DNA of 64,000 nt from JACRPH01 sp041665465 (GTDB lineage Archaea > Nanobdellota > Nanobdellia > Woesearchaeales > GW2011-AR9). The DNA lies in NCBI GenBank assembly GCA_041665465.1, contig JBAYIU010000001.1, positions 1,302,001 through 1,366,000 on the forward strand, given 5' to 3'. The position numbers and the translations under genes were made by a program. The notes beneath the pieces are model-generated. The model was not told the origin of the DNA. It was given only the letters and a program-made list of their open reading frames with translations, and did not search any database. Positions 1 through 9,391 of this stretch are shown piece after piece (the first letter of the stretch is position 1; every line of letters begins with the position of its first letter).

Positions 1-390
1 GCCAATATTTCTACTTTTAAGTTAGATCGACCCCTTCTTCCCTTCTTACAAACGCAACTGGGATTGGATAGTAGTCTGTATAATCTAAATTATACCAGTA
101 ATGATGGAAGTATTAAAACATCTACATTTATTATCAATTATGTTGGAGAGAACTGTTACAATTCTTTTGATGATGATCAAGATGGAAAGACCAATTGTGA
201 AGATTCTGATTGTATTGGTAATCCGCGTTGTAAATCTGGAGATACTGACCAAGACGGGATAGTTACTGCTGCCGATTTTGATAATACCTTTAAAGAAAAG
301 GTTCGTCAGAAGTTTAATGTGCTTCTTGACTTGAACAAATATCTCTGGGAAGTTCGTAAGAACTTCCAAGCAGGAGGGAGTGTACAATGA
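1..390 (+). CDS. Secreted dockerin-like Ca-binding protein, C-terminal part (truncated by window edge)
   Basis: The frame is open from base 1, so the gene begins upstream of the window; 129 C-terminal residues are visible. They contain an Asp-rich Cys motif (CYNSFDDDQDGK...DC.DSDC) that recurs several times in the next protein. An EF-hand/dockerin-like loop (GDTDQDGIVTAADF) and an amphipathic helix follow. The next gene ends the same way, so the two are probably paralogous surface proteins. Its stop overlaps the next ATG (ATGA), which indicates a translationally coupled operon. The dockerin assignment rests on the DxDxDG loop; the Ca-binding role is inferred. Confidence 0.7.
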   Translation, partial: ANISTFKLDRPLLPFLQTQLGLDSSLYNLNYTSNDGSIKTSTFIINYVGENCYNSFDDDQDGKTNCEDSDCIGNPRCKSGDTDQDGIVTAADFDNTFKEKVRQKFNVLLDLNKYLWEVRKNFQAGGSVQ

Positions 391-3300
391 AACGGACTTC
401 ATCATTTAAACCAGTAAATCCTTCCAGTAGAGATACTTCTTCTAAAAAGAAAACCTTTATTATTTTAGGTATTGCTCTCTTAGCTCTCGTTGTATTAGGA
501 TTATTATTATTCTTTAACGGTAGTTTTGTAGGTAAAGCAATAGAATATAATGCTGGTTTATTGTCCAGTCCGGGATCAGCAGGGATACCCTCTCTAAGTA
601 ATTCTACCATCACTATTGGAGATAATAATTATCTAGTTGTGGCTGCCAATCTTGGTTCTAAAGATGGACTTACATATCAGTTCAGTTTCACTTATGATCC
701 TTATTTATTCAAGGTTAATGGTGTGGTTCAGGGGCTAAACTATTTTGGAATGGATTTGCCTTTGGCAGTAGTAGATGTAAAAGAGGAAGTAATCCCTGGT
801 TCTCCAGATGAACTTCGTCAAATCACGATTACTGGCGCATTGATTCCTACCAAATCTCTTCGGGATTATTTTATCAATCTAACTGGACAACAAACTACTA
901 TCGTTCCTTTATTATTATTAAACATTACTCCCGCTAATGTGGGTGTAGCTTCAGTGGATTTTACTGATTTCACTATTCTTGATGAGAATAATGTTAACCA
1001 AATCAACACTCTTGTTGATGCAACGTTTAATGTAACTCTTCCCATTGAAATATGTTATAATAATAAAGATGATGATGGGGATACTTTGGTGGATTGTTTA
1101 GACCCTGATTGTTCCTTACAACAGCATTGTAAAGGGCCTTTTGATGTTGCATTATGTAAATCTAAATGTATATATGATTCTCCTTTATCTGTAGAAGATT
1201 ATTGTAATGATTGTGAGGGAGATGGATGTTATCAACCTTGTGTTGATGCCATTAACAGTTGTAATTTTAATTGTGATGTTTTAGTTACAACTTGTAACAA
1301 TAAGGTAAAAGATTCTAACGAAGAAGGTGTAGATTGTGGTGGTTCTTGTCAGGTTAAATGTGAGATAACTGAATGTGTTCCTAAATGTGTAGGAAAACAA
1401 TGTGGAGAAGATCAATGTGGTGGAACCTGTGGACAATGTGTATTGGGTACTAGTTGTAACTATGATGGACAATGTATTAAGAAAATTGAACAATGTACTA
1501 ATACGATTGATGATGATGACGATGGAAATATCGATTGCTTAGATTCAGATTGTAGTGCTTTTGTTTCTTGCCTTACTGGATGTGTAGATGGAGATAATAC
1601 TTATCTTCCTTATTTTGATTCTCCTTCTTCTGTTTATAATCGCAGTTCCATCTTAACTTCTTCTTCTGCTACTGCTTACAACGTCAATGGAACTTTCCTT
1701 TCTAGTGACAAGGAGTTAGTTAGGGTGCGAAATCCTTTTTACTTATTCCTCGGAAGTACTACAAAATCCACTTTGGTTGGTGATACTTTAACTATTGGTG
1801 TGGGAGGAACCAATCCCGTAATTTCAACCATCAACAATAATGTCTTCACCTTTAATTATGGTGGTCAATCTTATACTTACACTTTGGTTCAGCAGGTAGT
1901 TAATGATGTTGTAAAGGATAGGTGCTGGCATAATTATTCTGTTATTGAGACTTATTGTGTTAACGCTACTCTTGTGAATTCAACAGAAGTGAATTGTGAT
2001 CCAGGATACAATTGTAAAGAGGATCTGTATCTGGGGGGATATTGTGCTCCTGTGAGTTGTCCGGTAGTAGATTGTATCAACCCCGTTTGTATTGGTAATA
2101 TTACTTCCGAGGGGAAGAAGTGTTGTATCTCTGATGTTAATTGTGACTCCACTGAAGTTTGTCGTGACAACAATTGTGTTCCAAAAGGAGTATCCACTTG
2201 TACTCCCTCTGTAAATAAGAGTTATTGTAAAGATCAGATTACTCTGACTAGCTGTGATTCAATTGAAGATTCATCTCAAGATTTGTTTGGATTTTATCAG
2301 ATGGTCGATCATCATTGTGATCAGAATGGCGATGTTTGTCAGGTAGAAAATGGTGTGGCTTCTTGTAAACGTGTTAATGAAAGCTGTACTGATAATTTGG
2401 ATAATGATGGAGATACTAAGATAGATTGTAATGATTCAGACTGCGTAGGTAAAGATGCTTGTATCTGTGTGGATAGTGATAATACTTATGAGGGGGGCCT
2501 AGTTGCTTCAGGAGGGGATTATTCTGTTTATAATCATAATTCCCTGATTACTTCTGGTTCTGCTAGTGGTTATTCTATCCTAACTCCTTCTTCAACGAAT
2601 TATACTGCTGGAATCTCGGATACTTGTGTTAATGCTAGTCTTATCGCAGAAGCTTATTGTTCTGATTCTACTCATTATAATATAGGTACTTTTGCTTGTG
2701 AGTTTGGATGTGAAAATAATGCCTGTGTTGATTTAAATCCTTGTGAAGGTAGAGTATGTGGAATGAATTTGAATCATTATTGTGGAGCTTGTTCGAAAGG
2801 GAACATGTGTACTAATGGACAATGTGTGGTTGAGTCAGTAGTTGATGAATTAATGCGTTGTCCAGATCCAGATCTATTCGTTCAGCCATTAGCTAAAGAG
2901 ATTTGTTTAAGTGTAACTGGGTGTAGTTGGATAAATAATACCTGTGTTTCTAGTGAATGGTTCTCTTTAGGGGGAATAGCAACCAGTTGTGCTCGTTATA
3001 CTGAAAGTATGTTAGGAGAATCTGACACAGTTAATATCGCCAGAACTGATTCTTGTGTAGCTCCTTGTGTCTTCTTGGATAATGCTGAACCTGCATTGGA
3101 TAAATGTTATATCCCAAAATGTATTAATCTTGGAAGAACGTGTGGTGATGATGGTTATGGTGGCAGTTGTGGAACTTGTGGAAGTACTCAATCCTGTTTG
3201 AATTATCAATGTGTTGAGAAGTGTGTTGATAGTGATGGTGGAAACAGTTCCTCTATCAAGGGAACAGTTACTTGGATCAATGCTTCTGGACAGTTAGAAT

Positions 3301-4064
3301 CTAAAGAGGACAAATGTATGAGTTTGACTCAAAATGCAGTAGTCGAGGGTAGATGTGAGAATAATACTTATGCTTTTAAGAATAATGGTTGTTCAGGGGT
3401 GTGTAACGATGGCCAATGTGTGAGTTGTACTTACAGTTCACAATGTATCGGAAATGCGTTTTGTAAAGTAATATCTAACACCACTAGTGTGTGTGCCAAC
3501 CCTGATTTCAGATTAGATCCTTCCAATTTTTATTTTGGTGGAGTATATGGGACGTTGAGAGAGTTTGGAATAACTGTTTCTGGAAACGGTAATCCTCGAA
3601 CTAATGTTACTGTAAAGGTAACCCTCCTAAATCTTGATGGTACAGATTACAGTTCAGAACAGTTTAACGTAAGTTTCGGAACACTCACTCGATGGAATAT
3701 GAGTATTCCTTCAGCAACGACAGTGCAAACTCTAGTTAAAGTAATCCTTGATCCTCTGGATAAGATTACTGAAACTAATGAGACTAATAATGTCTATTCT
3801 TTCTCTCACGTAGAGACAGTAGAAACTAACTGTAATGATGGTTCTGATGGCGATGCTGATGGTAAAGTAGATTATGCCGATCTTGATTGTTGGAATACTG
3901 CTTTGATACTTAGTAGCGGTGATGTGAATCAGGATACTTTAGTTAATAATGACGATTGGGACCTTGTTAAAGACAATAAAGATCCCTTCTGGAAAGAAGT
4001 TCTTAAAGAGGACTTTGCTGCCCTAAATGAGTTTATGTGGACAATGGGGGTGAACTGGAAATGA
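387..4064 (+). CDS. Large membrane-anchored surface protein: cohesin-like, Cys-rich, CARDB-like and dockerin-like modules
   Basis: This 1225-residue protein has a basic cytosolic N-terminus, a TM segment at about 26-45, and then a GKAI motif shared with its neighbours. A cohesin-like beta domain (about 50-215, FTYDPYLFKV) follows. The centre is Cys-rich, with Asp/Cys motifs of the form DxDGDxxxDCxDxDC near residues 223, 370, 667 and 1149. A CARDB-like beta domain lies at about 1040-1135 and a dockerin-like loop (GDVNQDTLVNNDDW) at about 1178. The many cysteines suggest an extracellular, disulfide-rich stalk. It starts in an ATGA overlap with the gene before and ends in one with the gene after. 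Cell-surface location is well supported; adhesion or scaffold function is inferred. Confidence 0.8.
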   Translation: MKRTSSFKPVNPSSRDTSSKKKTFIILGIALLALVVLGLLLFFNGSFVGKAIEYNAGLLSSPGSAGIPSLSNSTITIGDNNYLVVAANLGSKDGLTYQFSFTYDPYLFKVNGVVQGLNYFGMDLPLAVVDVKEEVIPGSPDELRQITITGALIPTKSLRDYFINLTGQQTTIVPLLLLNITPANVGVASVDFTDFTILDENNVNQINTLVDATFNVTLPIEICYNNKDDDGDTLVDCLDPDCSLQQHCKGPFDVALCKSKCIYDSPLSVEDYCNDCEGDGCYQPCVDAINSCNFNCDVLVTTCNNKVKDSNEEGVDCGGSCQVKCEITECVPKCVGKQCGEDQCGGTCGQCVLGTSCNYDGQCIKKIEQCTNTIDDDDDGNIDCLDSDCSAFVSCLTGCVDGDNTYLPYFDSPSSVYNRSSILTSSSATAYNVNGTFLSSDKELVRVRNPFYLFLGSTTKSTLVGDTLTIGVGGTNPVISTINNNVFTFNYGGQSYTYTLVQQVVNDVVKDRCWHNYSVIETYCVNATLVNSTEVNCDPGYNCKEDLYLGGYCAPVSCPVVDCINPVCIGNITSEGKKCCISDVNCDSTEVCRDNNCVPKGVSTCTPSVNKSYCKDQITLTSCDSIEDSSQDLFGFYQMVDHHCDQNGDVCQVENGVASCKRVNESCTDNLDNDGDTKIDCNDSDCVGKDACICVDSDNTYEGGLVASGGDYSVYNHNSLITSGSASGYSILTPSSTNYTAGISDTCVNASLIAEAYCSDSTHYNIGTFACEFGCENNACVDLNPCEGRVCGMNLNHYCGACSKGNMCTNGQCVVESVVDELMRCPDPDLFVQPLAKEICLSVTGCSWINNTCVSSEWFSLGGIATSCARYTESMLGESDTVNIARTDSCVAPCVFLDNAEPALDKCYIPKCINLGRTCGDDGYGGSCGTCGSTQSCLNYQCVEKCVDSDGGNSSSIKGTVTWINASGQLESKEDKCMSLTQNAVVEGRCENNTYAFKNNGCSGVCNDGQCVSCTYSSQCIGNAFCKVISNTTSVCANPDFRLDPSNFYFGGVYGTLREFGITVSGNGNPRTNVTVKVTLLNLDGTDYSSEQFNVSFGTLTRWNMSIPSATTVQTLVKVILDPLDKITETNETNNVYSFSHVETVETNCNDGSDGDADGKVDYADLDCWNTALILSSGDVNQDTLVNNDDWDLVKDNKDPFWKEVLKEDFAALNEFMWTMGVNWK

Positions 4065-5545
4065 AGAACAAATCTAAACAGAGCAACCAGAAGATCTTAT
4101 TGATTTCAATTATTTCTATAATCTTAGTGGCAGGAATAACTTTATTCTTATTGTTTGGTAAGCCACTAGTTGGTTTTGCTGGGTACACTGGAGATGTTTC
4201 TGGTTCAGCGGGAGTTTTGGTTTATGATTCTGTTGGTAATCTAATGAATCCCTTGGAGTTTATTACCTTAGCCTCACAAACTAGTTATAATATCGAAGTT
4301 ATAGCCAATCTAGGAACTCAAGATGGGAAAGTGTTTAAGTATACCTTGAATTATAATCCTACTGCAGTTCAATTCTATCCTTTCTATGGACAGAGTTATA
4401 TTAACGCTTCTAGTAATTTTACTATTATCAGCGAAACACTTCCCTCTGACAATAGTGGTAAGATAAGTATTGTGGGAGTAGTAAATCCTCCTTATAACTT
4501 AAGTTCTCTAAAAGCAAAAGATAAAGGATATGTGGTGTTGGGAAAGTTTATTCTTTCTTCGACACCTAATCCTTCCGGGGATGTTGGTCTTAGTATAAGT
4601 GATGTTAGTGTTTTAGATCAAAGTGGAATTAATATTATCACTTCCGTAGAGAATCCTACTTTAACTCTTAGTTGTGCTAAGGTAGATTATGGTGTAGCAA
4701 ATAATTATCCGACTTGTGATATTACCTGTGATGATGGATATACATTAACTGAAGATAATCGTTGTCTTCCTGAATCAACAATATGTGTGGATGAAGATAA
4801 CACCTATACTCCTAATCGTTATAGTGATGGTGTTTTTAGTGATGCTTCTTTATTGACCAAGAGTACTATTGTTGGATCACCGGTTACCTCTGGAATAAGT
4901 CCAACAGATGAGTGTTATGGGGAACAAGTAAGAGAAGTGTTCTGTCAAGATACTACTCACTATAATAGTAGCTTGTTTGATTGTCCAACTAATACCCGAT
5001 GTGTTAATGGTGCTTGTGTGCCTTGTGGTGCCGATCAGATCTTGGCGAATGGAGAATGTAAACCAAAATGTGTCTCTAAAGAGTTTATCTCTTGTGCGAG
5101 TTCTTATATGTACACGGGATGTGGTCCTTTAGGTTATGACACTGCTACTTATCCTTGTCCGACAAATACTAAGTGTGACTCGGTTAAAGGATGTATAACT
5201 AATGTTTGTATCCCCAACTGTACTGGTAAGGCTTGTGGAGATAACGGCTGTGGCGGAGTGTGTGGTACTTGTGGCGGAACTCAAACTTGTATTGCTAATG
5301 CTTGTGTGTCTTCTTTATTGGGAGATGTGAATGGTGATGGTTGCATTACTTTTGAAGATATATCTGCTTTAGCTGAAAGTATCGAATTAAATTATGTTAG
5401 TGAATGTGCTAACCCCGATACTACGGGAGTATTATTAGGAGATACTAACAATGATGATTGTATCACTTTTGAAGATATATCTGCTTTAGCTGAAAGTATC
5501 GAACCTAATTATGTTGAAAGTTGTACTATTGGAGGATTAAAATGA
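4061..5545 (+). CDS. Membrane-anchored surface protein with cohesin-like domain and two tandem dockerin-like repeats
   Basis: I chose the ATG at 4061, which overlaps the previous stop as ATGA, over an upstream GTG; this gives 494 residues. TM residues are about 13-33, followed by a cohesin-like domain (about 45-215) with the ANLG motif seen in its paralogues. Cys-rich modules CVDEDNTYTP and CGDNGCGGVCGTCGG also recur in the neighbours. The C-terminus has two dockerin-like repeats (GDVNGDGCITFEDI and GDTNNDDCITFEDI) from a recent 117-base tandem duplication. Presence of both cohesin-like and dockerin-like modules would allow it to link to its paralogues; that is inference. Confidence 0.8.
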   Translation: MKNKSKQSNQKILLISIISIILVAGITLFLLFGKPLVGFAGYTGDVSGSAGVLVYDSVGNLMNPLEFITLASQTSYNIEVIANLGTQDGKVFKYTLNYNPTAVQFYPFYGQSYINASSNFTIISETLPSDNSGKISIVGVVNPPYNLSSLKAKDKGYVVLGKFILSSTPNPSGDVGLSISDVSVLDQSGINIITSVENPTLTLSCAKVDYGVANNYPTCDITCDDGYTLTEDNRCLPESTICVDEDNTYTPNRYSDGVFSDASLLTKSTIVGSPVTSGISPTDECYGEQVREVFCQDTTHYNSSLFDCPTNTRCVNGACVPCGADQILANGECKPKCVSKEFISCASSYMYTGCGPLGYDTATYPCPTNTKCDSVKGCITNVCIPNCTGKACGDNGCGGVCGTCGGTQTCIANACVSSLLGDVNGDGCITFEDISALAESIELNYVSECANPDTTGVLLGDTNNDDCITFEDISALAESIEPNYVESCTIGGLK

Positions 5546-7320
5546 AAATAATTCATAAACTGATACTTTTAGTGGGGATATTACTTTTGTATTCTGTTTC
5601 CTGTTTCTCGCTTGCAGAAGGGAGTATAGGCACTAATCCCTCAACAATTAGTGTTGTCTCTGGAAATACGGTTATAGTTGCAGTTCAAGCTAATGTTGGT
5701 GGTTCTAGTGTTTCCGGAGCAAAAACGGTTTTAACTTATGATCCTGCTGTTTTGAGTGTATCCTCTGTAACTTCTAATGTTCCTACTACTTGGAATCTTA
5801 AACCACAAGGATATGATGCGAATGGATTCAAACAAGAATCCGGTAAGATCTATTTTGAGAAGAGTTGTCTTATGGGGTGTGATAAAAAAACCGGAACTTT
5901 TGATATTTTTACTGTGACATTTCAAGCGAACAGTGTTCCTTCCACTGGAAAAACTCCCTTAACTCTTTCACTTCCAGATTCTAAGATATTAAGTGGAGGT
6001 GTTAATCTTATTACTCAAGTTGTTAATACTGAAGTAACAATAAGTTCCTGTACTCCTGAGGCTGATATTGCTTTCTGTGGAGCTAAACTTTGCGGACCTC
6101 TTACTAAAATAGACAATTGTGGAACTCCCAGAACAGTAAGCTGTGGAACTTGTGATGCTGGTCAGACTTGTACCAATGGTGCTTGCGTAGCTTCTCTTTG
6201 TAATGATCCAGATAATACTTATACTCCTTATCGTGAGGGTCCTGGTGGAAATACAAATATAAATGTGGGTTCTTTATCCACTAAAAGAACAGTTACTGGA
6301 ATACCCACTCCTGGGACAGTTGATGCTACCGATAGTTGTGATGGTTCTACTAAAGTGAAGGAAGTATTCTGTTTTGATTCGACTCATTATGCTAGTTACT
6401 CTATCTCTTGTTTATCTGGTACTCATTGTGCGAACGGTGCTTGTGTATTAGATACTTCTTGTACTCCTGGTGCAGAAAAATGTGACGCTGGAATACATCA
6501 AGTGTGCAATGCTGATGGAACTTCTTTTACTACCGTTGCTTGTTCTCCTGGAACTAGTTGTAACTCTGCTAATGTAAAATGTGAAGCTCCTTGTACTGAT
6601 ACTGATAAAGGGTTGAATCTTACTCTTAAGGGAACAGTTACCGGTTACCAATTTACCGATAAGGCGAATGTGATTACTGTTTCAGATGCTTGTGTCATGG
6701 TTAAAACAAGTGATGCTCCTGAAGTAAGTAGTTCTGCTCTCTTACGTGAACTTTCTTGTGAATCCAATAATGTTATCGGTCAGGTCTTTGTTGATTGCAA
6801 CTGTAGCAACGGTGCTTGTGTTATTCCAAATCCAGTCTGTCCTCTATCTAGCGTTGCTAATGGTATAGTTGGCGCTTATCCTGATTGTACCATTACATGT
6901 AATAATGAATTTATCTTAAGTGGTACTACTTGTGTCCCTCAAACTCCAACATGTACTCCTGCTTGTAGTTCTGATAAGACTTGTGTGAACGGTGTGTGTG
7001 AGAAGAACGATTGTTATTTTGTTCCAACTGGTGGCACCCCTTATTATCTAGAATGTGGTACTGGTACCAATAATGTCCTTTGTGGATCCTGTTCTGACGG
7101 AAAAACTTGTTGTAGTACTCCTGGGTCTTGTCAAGTAGGTATGTGCGTCTCCTCTTCAGAAGATCAGCCCTTTACTATTAACCCTGATGAAGATGGATAT
7201 CACTTATTCAAGAGTATTAAAGCCAGCTTAGATCAGTTATTAAAAATCACACCTGAACCTACTCTCCTAGAGAGATTAACTGCAATAGTCTTAGGAGTTA
7301 AAAACAGTATTCCAAATTAA
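5542..7320 (+). CDS. Secreted Cys-rich protein with N-terminal cohesin-like domain
   Basis: The ATG at 5542 lies in an ATGA overlap and is preceded by GGAGG, giving 592 residues. Unlike its neighbours it has a typical cleavable signal peptide (about 1-24). The cohesin-like domain (about 27-165, LTYDPAVLSVSSV) is the clearest in the cluster. Repeated Cys-rich modules follow (NDPDNTYTPYREG, CNGGACV-like endings). There is no dockerin loop and no second TM segment; the C-terminus is a Lys/Leu amphipathic helix. It may be a released partner that binds dockerin-like ends of the other proteins, but no binding evidence can be read from sequence. Confidence 0.78.
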   Translation: MKIIHKLILLVGILLLYSVSCFSLAEGSIGTNPSTISVVSGNTVIVAVQANVGGSSVSGAKTVLTYDPAVLSVSSVTSNVPTTWNLKPQGYDANGFKQESGKIYFEKSCLMGCDKKTGTFDIFTVTFQANSVPSTGKTPLTLSLPDSKILSGGVNLITQVVNTEVTISSCTPEADIAFCGAKLCGPLTKIDNCGTPRTVSCGTCDAGQTCTNGACVASLCNDPDNTYTPYREGPGGNTNINVGSLSTKRTVTGIPTPGTVDATDSCDGSTKVKEVFCFDSTHYASYSISCLSGTHCANGACVLDTSCTPGAEKCDAGIHQVCNADGTSFTTVACSPGTSCNSANVKCEAPCTDTDKGLNLTLKGTVTGYQFTDKANVITVSDACVMVKTSDAPEVSSSALLRELSCESNNVIGQVFVDCNCSNGACVIPNPVCPLSSVANGIVGAYPDCTITCNNEFILSGTTCVPQTPTCTPACSSDKTCVNGVCEKNDCYFVPTGGTPYYLECGTGTNNVLCGSCSDGKTCCSTPGSCQVGMCVSSSEDQPFTINPDEDGYHLFKSIKASLDQLLKITPEPTLLERLTAIVLGVKNSIPN

Positions 7321-7322
7321 AT

Positions 7323-8360
7323 ATGAATCTTAAAGCAACTGTCAATAAAACTGTAATCATATCTATTATAGTAGTCGTAGCTTTATTATTGTTAGTAGGA
7401 TTATGGTGGTTAGGGCCTTCTTTTGCTGGTAAAGCTATCGGAACGTATGGACCAGATATCGGAGGAGCAGGAATATTTGCTCCTTCATCCATCTCTGCTA
7501 ACATTCCTGTCTCTTTGTTAGTGGGAGCGAACTTAGACAACGGCAATACTGTAGCTATCGGGTTTAATCTTACTCTTCCAACCGGTTTAAGCTGTGATGG
7601 AGTAACAGTTATTCCTTTGTTAAATTGGGATGAAACGGTGGAAAAGCAACAATTATTGTTGTTAGGAGAACGTAACTGTTCCAATAATGTTATCTCTTTC
7701 GCTTACGCTACTATGAATTATAGTGATACTCGTAACGGGACCATAGATATTGCTAATATTACCTTCACTAAAGGGATTAGTCAAGAAGGAAGATATGAGT
7801 TTAAGTTTGATTCTTTTGAAGCAGTAAACTTTAGTGATGATTTTGCTAATCTTATTAAAGGATATCCTGGAAAAGGGTTACCTGCACATGTTCTTACAGT
7901 AGGTACTTGTCCTAACGATGCTATTAATCCGCCTACTTGTAATATTTGTTCTAGTGGTTATGGTATAAGTTCAACTGGCCAATGTGTAAAATACTTCACC
8001 GGAACGGGAGAGATAGGAATAACTTTAACCAGAGCGACAGATTATCTTCAAGCTACAAATTTTGTTAATAACGCTACAGAATATAAGATCGCTATCAGTA
8101 TAACTCCTTTACAACATCTATCTAAAGATCATACTGTTATTACTACTGTGAGTTATAACGGAACTCAGGAAGTGCAATATTGGACTAAAAGGCCACAGGT
8201 TAGAGTTAATGAAACTGAATATATCACTTTCACTCATCAAGTTAAACAAAAGAATGGTCCTTTAACAGTTAAAGTAATGGTGTGGAAGGATTTCTTATCT
8301 TCTACCTTACCCTGGGAAGATTTGATGGATTATGCGGAAATAAATTATGAGATTAAGTGA
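7323..8360 (+). CDS. Membrane-anchored surface protein with cohesin-like domain
   Basis: The 345-residue protein starts two bases after the previous stop and is the last of the five-gene surface operon. A TM segment at about 12-31 is followed by the GKAIGTYG motif also present in the 1225-residue paralogue, then a cohesin-like domain (about 45-200). A single Cys module and a C-terminal beta-rich domain of about 110 residues complete it. It has several N-glycosylation-type sequons (NCS, NYS, NGT, NAT). It lacks the Asp/Cys and dockerin repeats. It converges with the next gene with no spacer. Confidence 0.75.
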   Translation: MNLKATVNKTVIISIIVVVALLLLVGLWWLGPSFAGKAIGTYGPDIGGAGIFAPSSISANIPVSLLVGANLDNGNTVAIGFNLTLPTGLSCDGVTVIPLLNWDETVEKQQLLLLGERNCSNNVISFAYATMNYSDTRNGTIDIANITFTKGISQEGRYEFKFDSFEAVNFSDDFANLIKGYPGKGLPAHVLTVGTCPNDAINPPTCNICSSGYGISSTGQCVKYFTGTGEIGITLTRATDYLQATNFVNNATEYKIAISITPLQHLSKDHTVITTVSYNGTQEVQYWTKRPQVRVNETEYITFTHQVKQKNGPLTVKVMVWKDFLSSTLPWEDLMDYAEINYEIK

Positions 8361-8705
8361 TTATTTCTTAACTACTTTAGAAGCTACTATTTCTGTTTCT
8401 CCATTATACTCTTCTATCATTCCAGAAACTTCTACAAAATCCCCCTCTTGTAAGAATATATCTTCTTCTGAGAAGACAATAACTGGTGTTTTCACCACCT
8501 TGCTTCCTTCAACTTCTAAGAATAGAGTTACATCTTGAACGTTCATCTTAGTAATAGTTCCAGACAATTGAATCGGTTCTCCAGAAGTAACCGTTTCTAC
8601 TGTTTCGATCGCTTTCAGATCTAACTCGTCAGCGTAGATAAACAGAAAAGATAACCCTACTAGGATCATAATCAGAGAAATGGTATAGATAGTTTTCTCC
8701 CTCAT
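8361..8705 (-). CDS. Membrane-anchored OB-fold protein
   Basis: This 114-residue protein has one N-terminal TM segment (about 6-24) and then a compact beta-rich domain (about 42-113). Its pattern (GTITKMNVQDVTLFLEVEG ... EGDFVEVSGMIEEYNGETEIVASKV) is that of a small OB fold of the tRNA_anti-like type. The domain should lie outside the cell. The gene converges on the surface operon and shares no visible promoter with it. Nucleic acid or oligosaccharide binding is typical of the fold, but no ligand can be assigned. Confidence 0.65.
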   Translation of the reverse strand: MREKTIYTISLIMILVGLSFLFIYADELDLKAIETVETVTSGEPIQLSGTITKMNVQDVTLFLEVEGSKVVKTPVIVFSEEDIFLQEGDFVEVSGMIEEYNGETEIVASKVVKK

Positions 8706-8777
8706 TTATTCTCTAAAGTTGAACATATTAATAATTCTTACCTAACTTTTATATAATCAAGCTCATTCTTACTGATT

Positions 8778-8966
8778 ATGTCTAAAGAACGTATCGCTGA
8801 AGTAAGAGAACAACTGTTTCAACTAGAACGACAGATCCGTCCATTAGAGTGGGATTCTAGCCGAAACCAGATCAACGAGTTCAAGAAGGTTAGACTAGGA
8901 CAGTTACGAGTAGAACACGAAACTTTGAATAAAGAGTTAAGTGCTTTGGAAAGTAATCCTGTTTAA
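8778..8966 (+). CDS. Small charged coiled-coil protein
   Basis: This 62-residue protein is almost entirely helical and rich in Glu, Arg, Gln and Leu with heptad spacing (QLFQLERQIRPLEWD ... LRVEHETLNKELSALE). It has no TM segment and no Cys. A TATA-like TTTATATAATC at about 8747-8757 lies about 25 bases before the ATG, which supports real expression. Function unknown. Confidence 0.5.
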   Translation: MSKERIAEVREQLFQLERQIRPLEWDSSRNQINEFKKVRLGQLRVEHETLNKELSALESNPV

Positions 8967-9035
8967 GTTATATTTCTTATAATGATTGAATAAACTAGAG
9001 ATATCTTAATTATTATCCTCGCGTCCTTCTTTGTT

Positions 9036-9389
9036 ATGAAATACGCAACCCTCGTTACTTTATTATCTTTAGTGGTAGGAGTTTCTGCTGAAGGAGTATT
9101 AGAATCACAACTAAGTGCAAAGGAAAGACCCAGAAAAGTAGATTGTTCCGAGAAATATGAATCAGATCAACAAGAATGTGTAAAATTAGATGATCTTGCT
9201 CAAGATCGTACTTCTCGTCAATATGGGGAAGACCTAGGTACTTGTCCTAAAGAGGAAACTCCTTCTCGTTGGGATTGCCAAGATGAAGCACATAAGAGAA
9301 TGCAAACTCGAAGAACACTTACTCAGGAGAACTGGTACGCTTGCTTAGATAAGACTAAAGTTGATTATGATAGATGTATGAGGAAGTAG
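9036..9389 (+). CDS. Small secreted protein of unknown function
   Basis: The 117-residue protein has a signal peptide (about 1-19, ending VSAEG). The mature part is hydrophilic with five regularly spaced cysteines (CSEKYESDQQEC, GTCPKEE, WDCQDE, YACLDK, DRC), probably disulfide-bonded. No family recognised. It converges on the large orphan gene that follows. Confidence 0.55.
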   Translation: MKYATLVTLLSLVVGVSAEGVLESQLSAKERPRKVDCSEKYESDQQECVKLDDLAQDRTSRQYGEDLGTCPKEETPSRWDCQDEAHKRMQTRRTLTQENWYACLDKTKVDYDRCMRK

Positions 9390-9391
9390 AC

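Noticed and set aside
8347..8538. 63-residue plus-strand frame after the surface operon
   Set aside because: It is antisense to the OB-fold protein gene and has no start signal.
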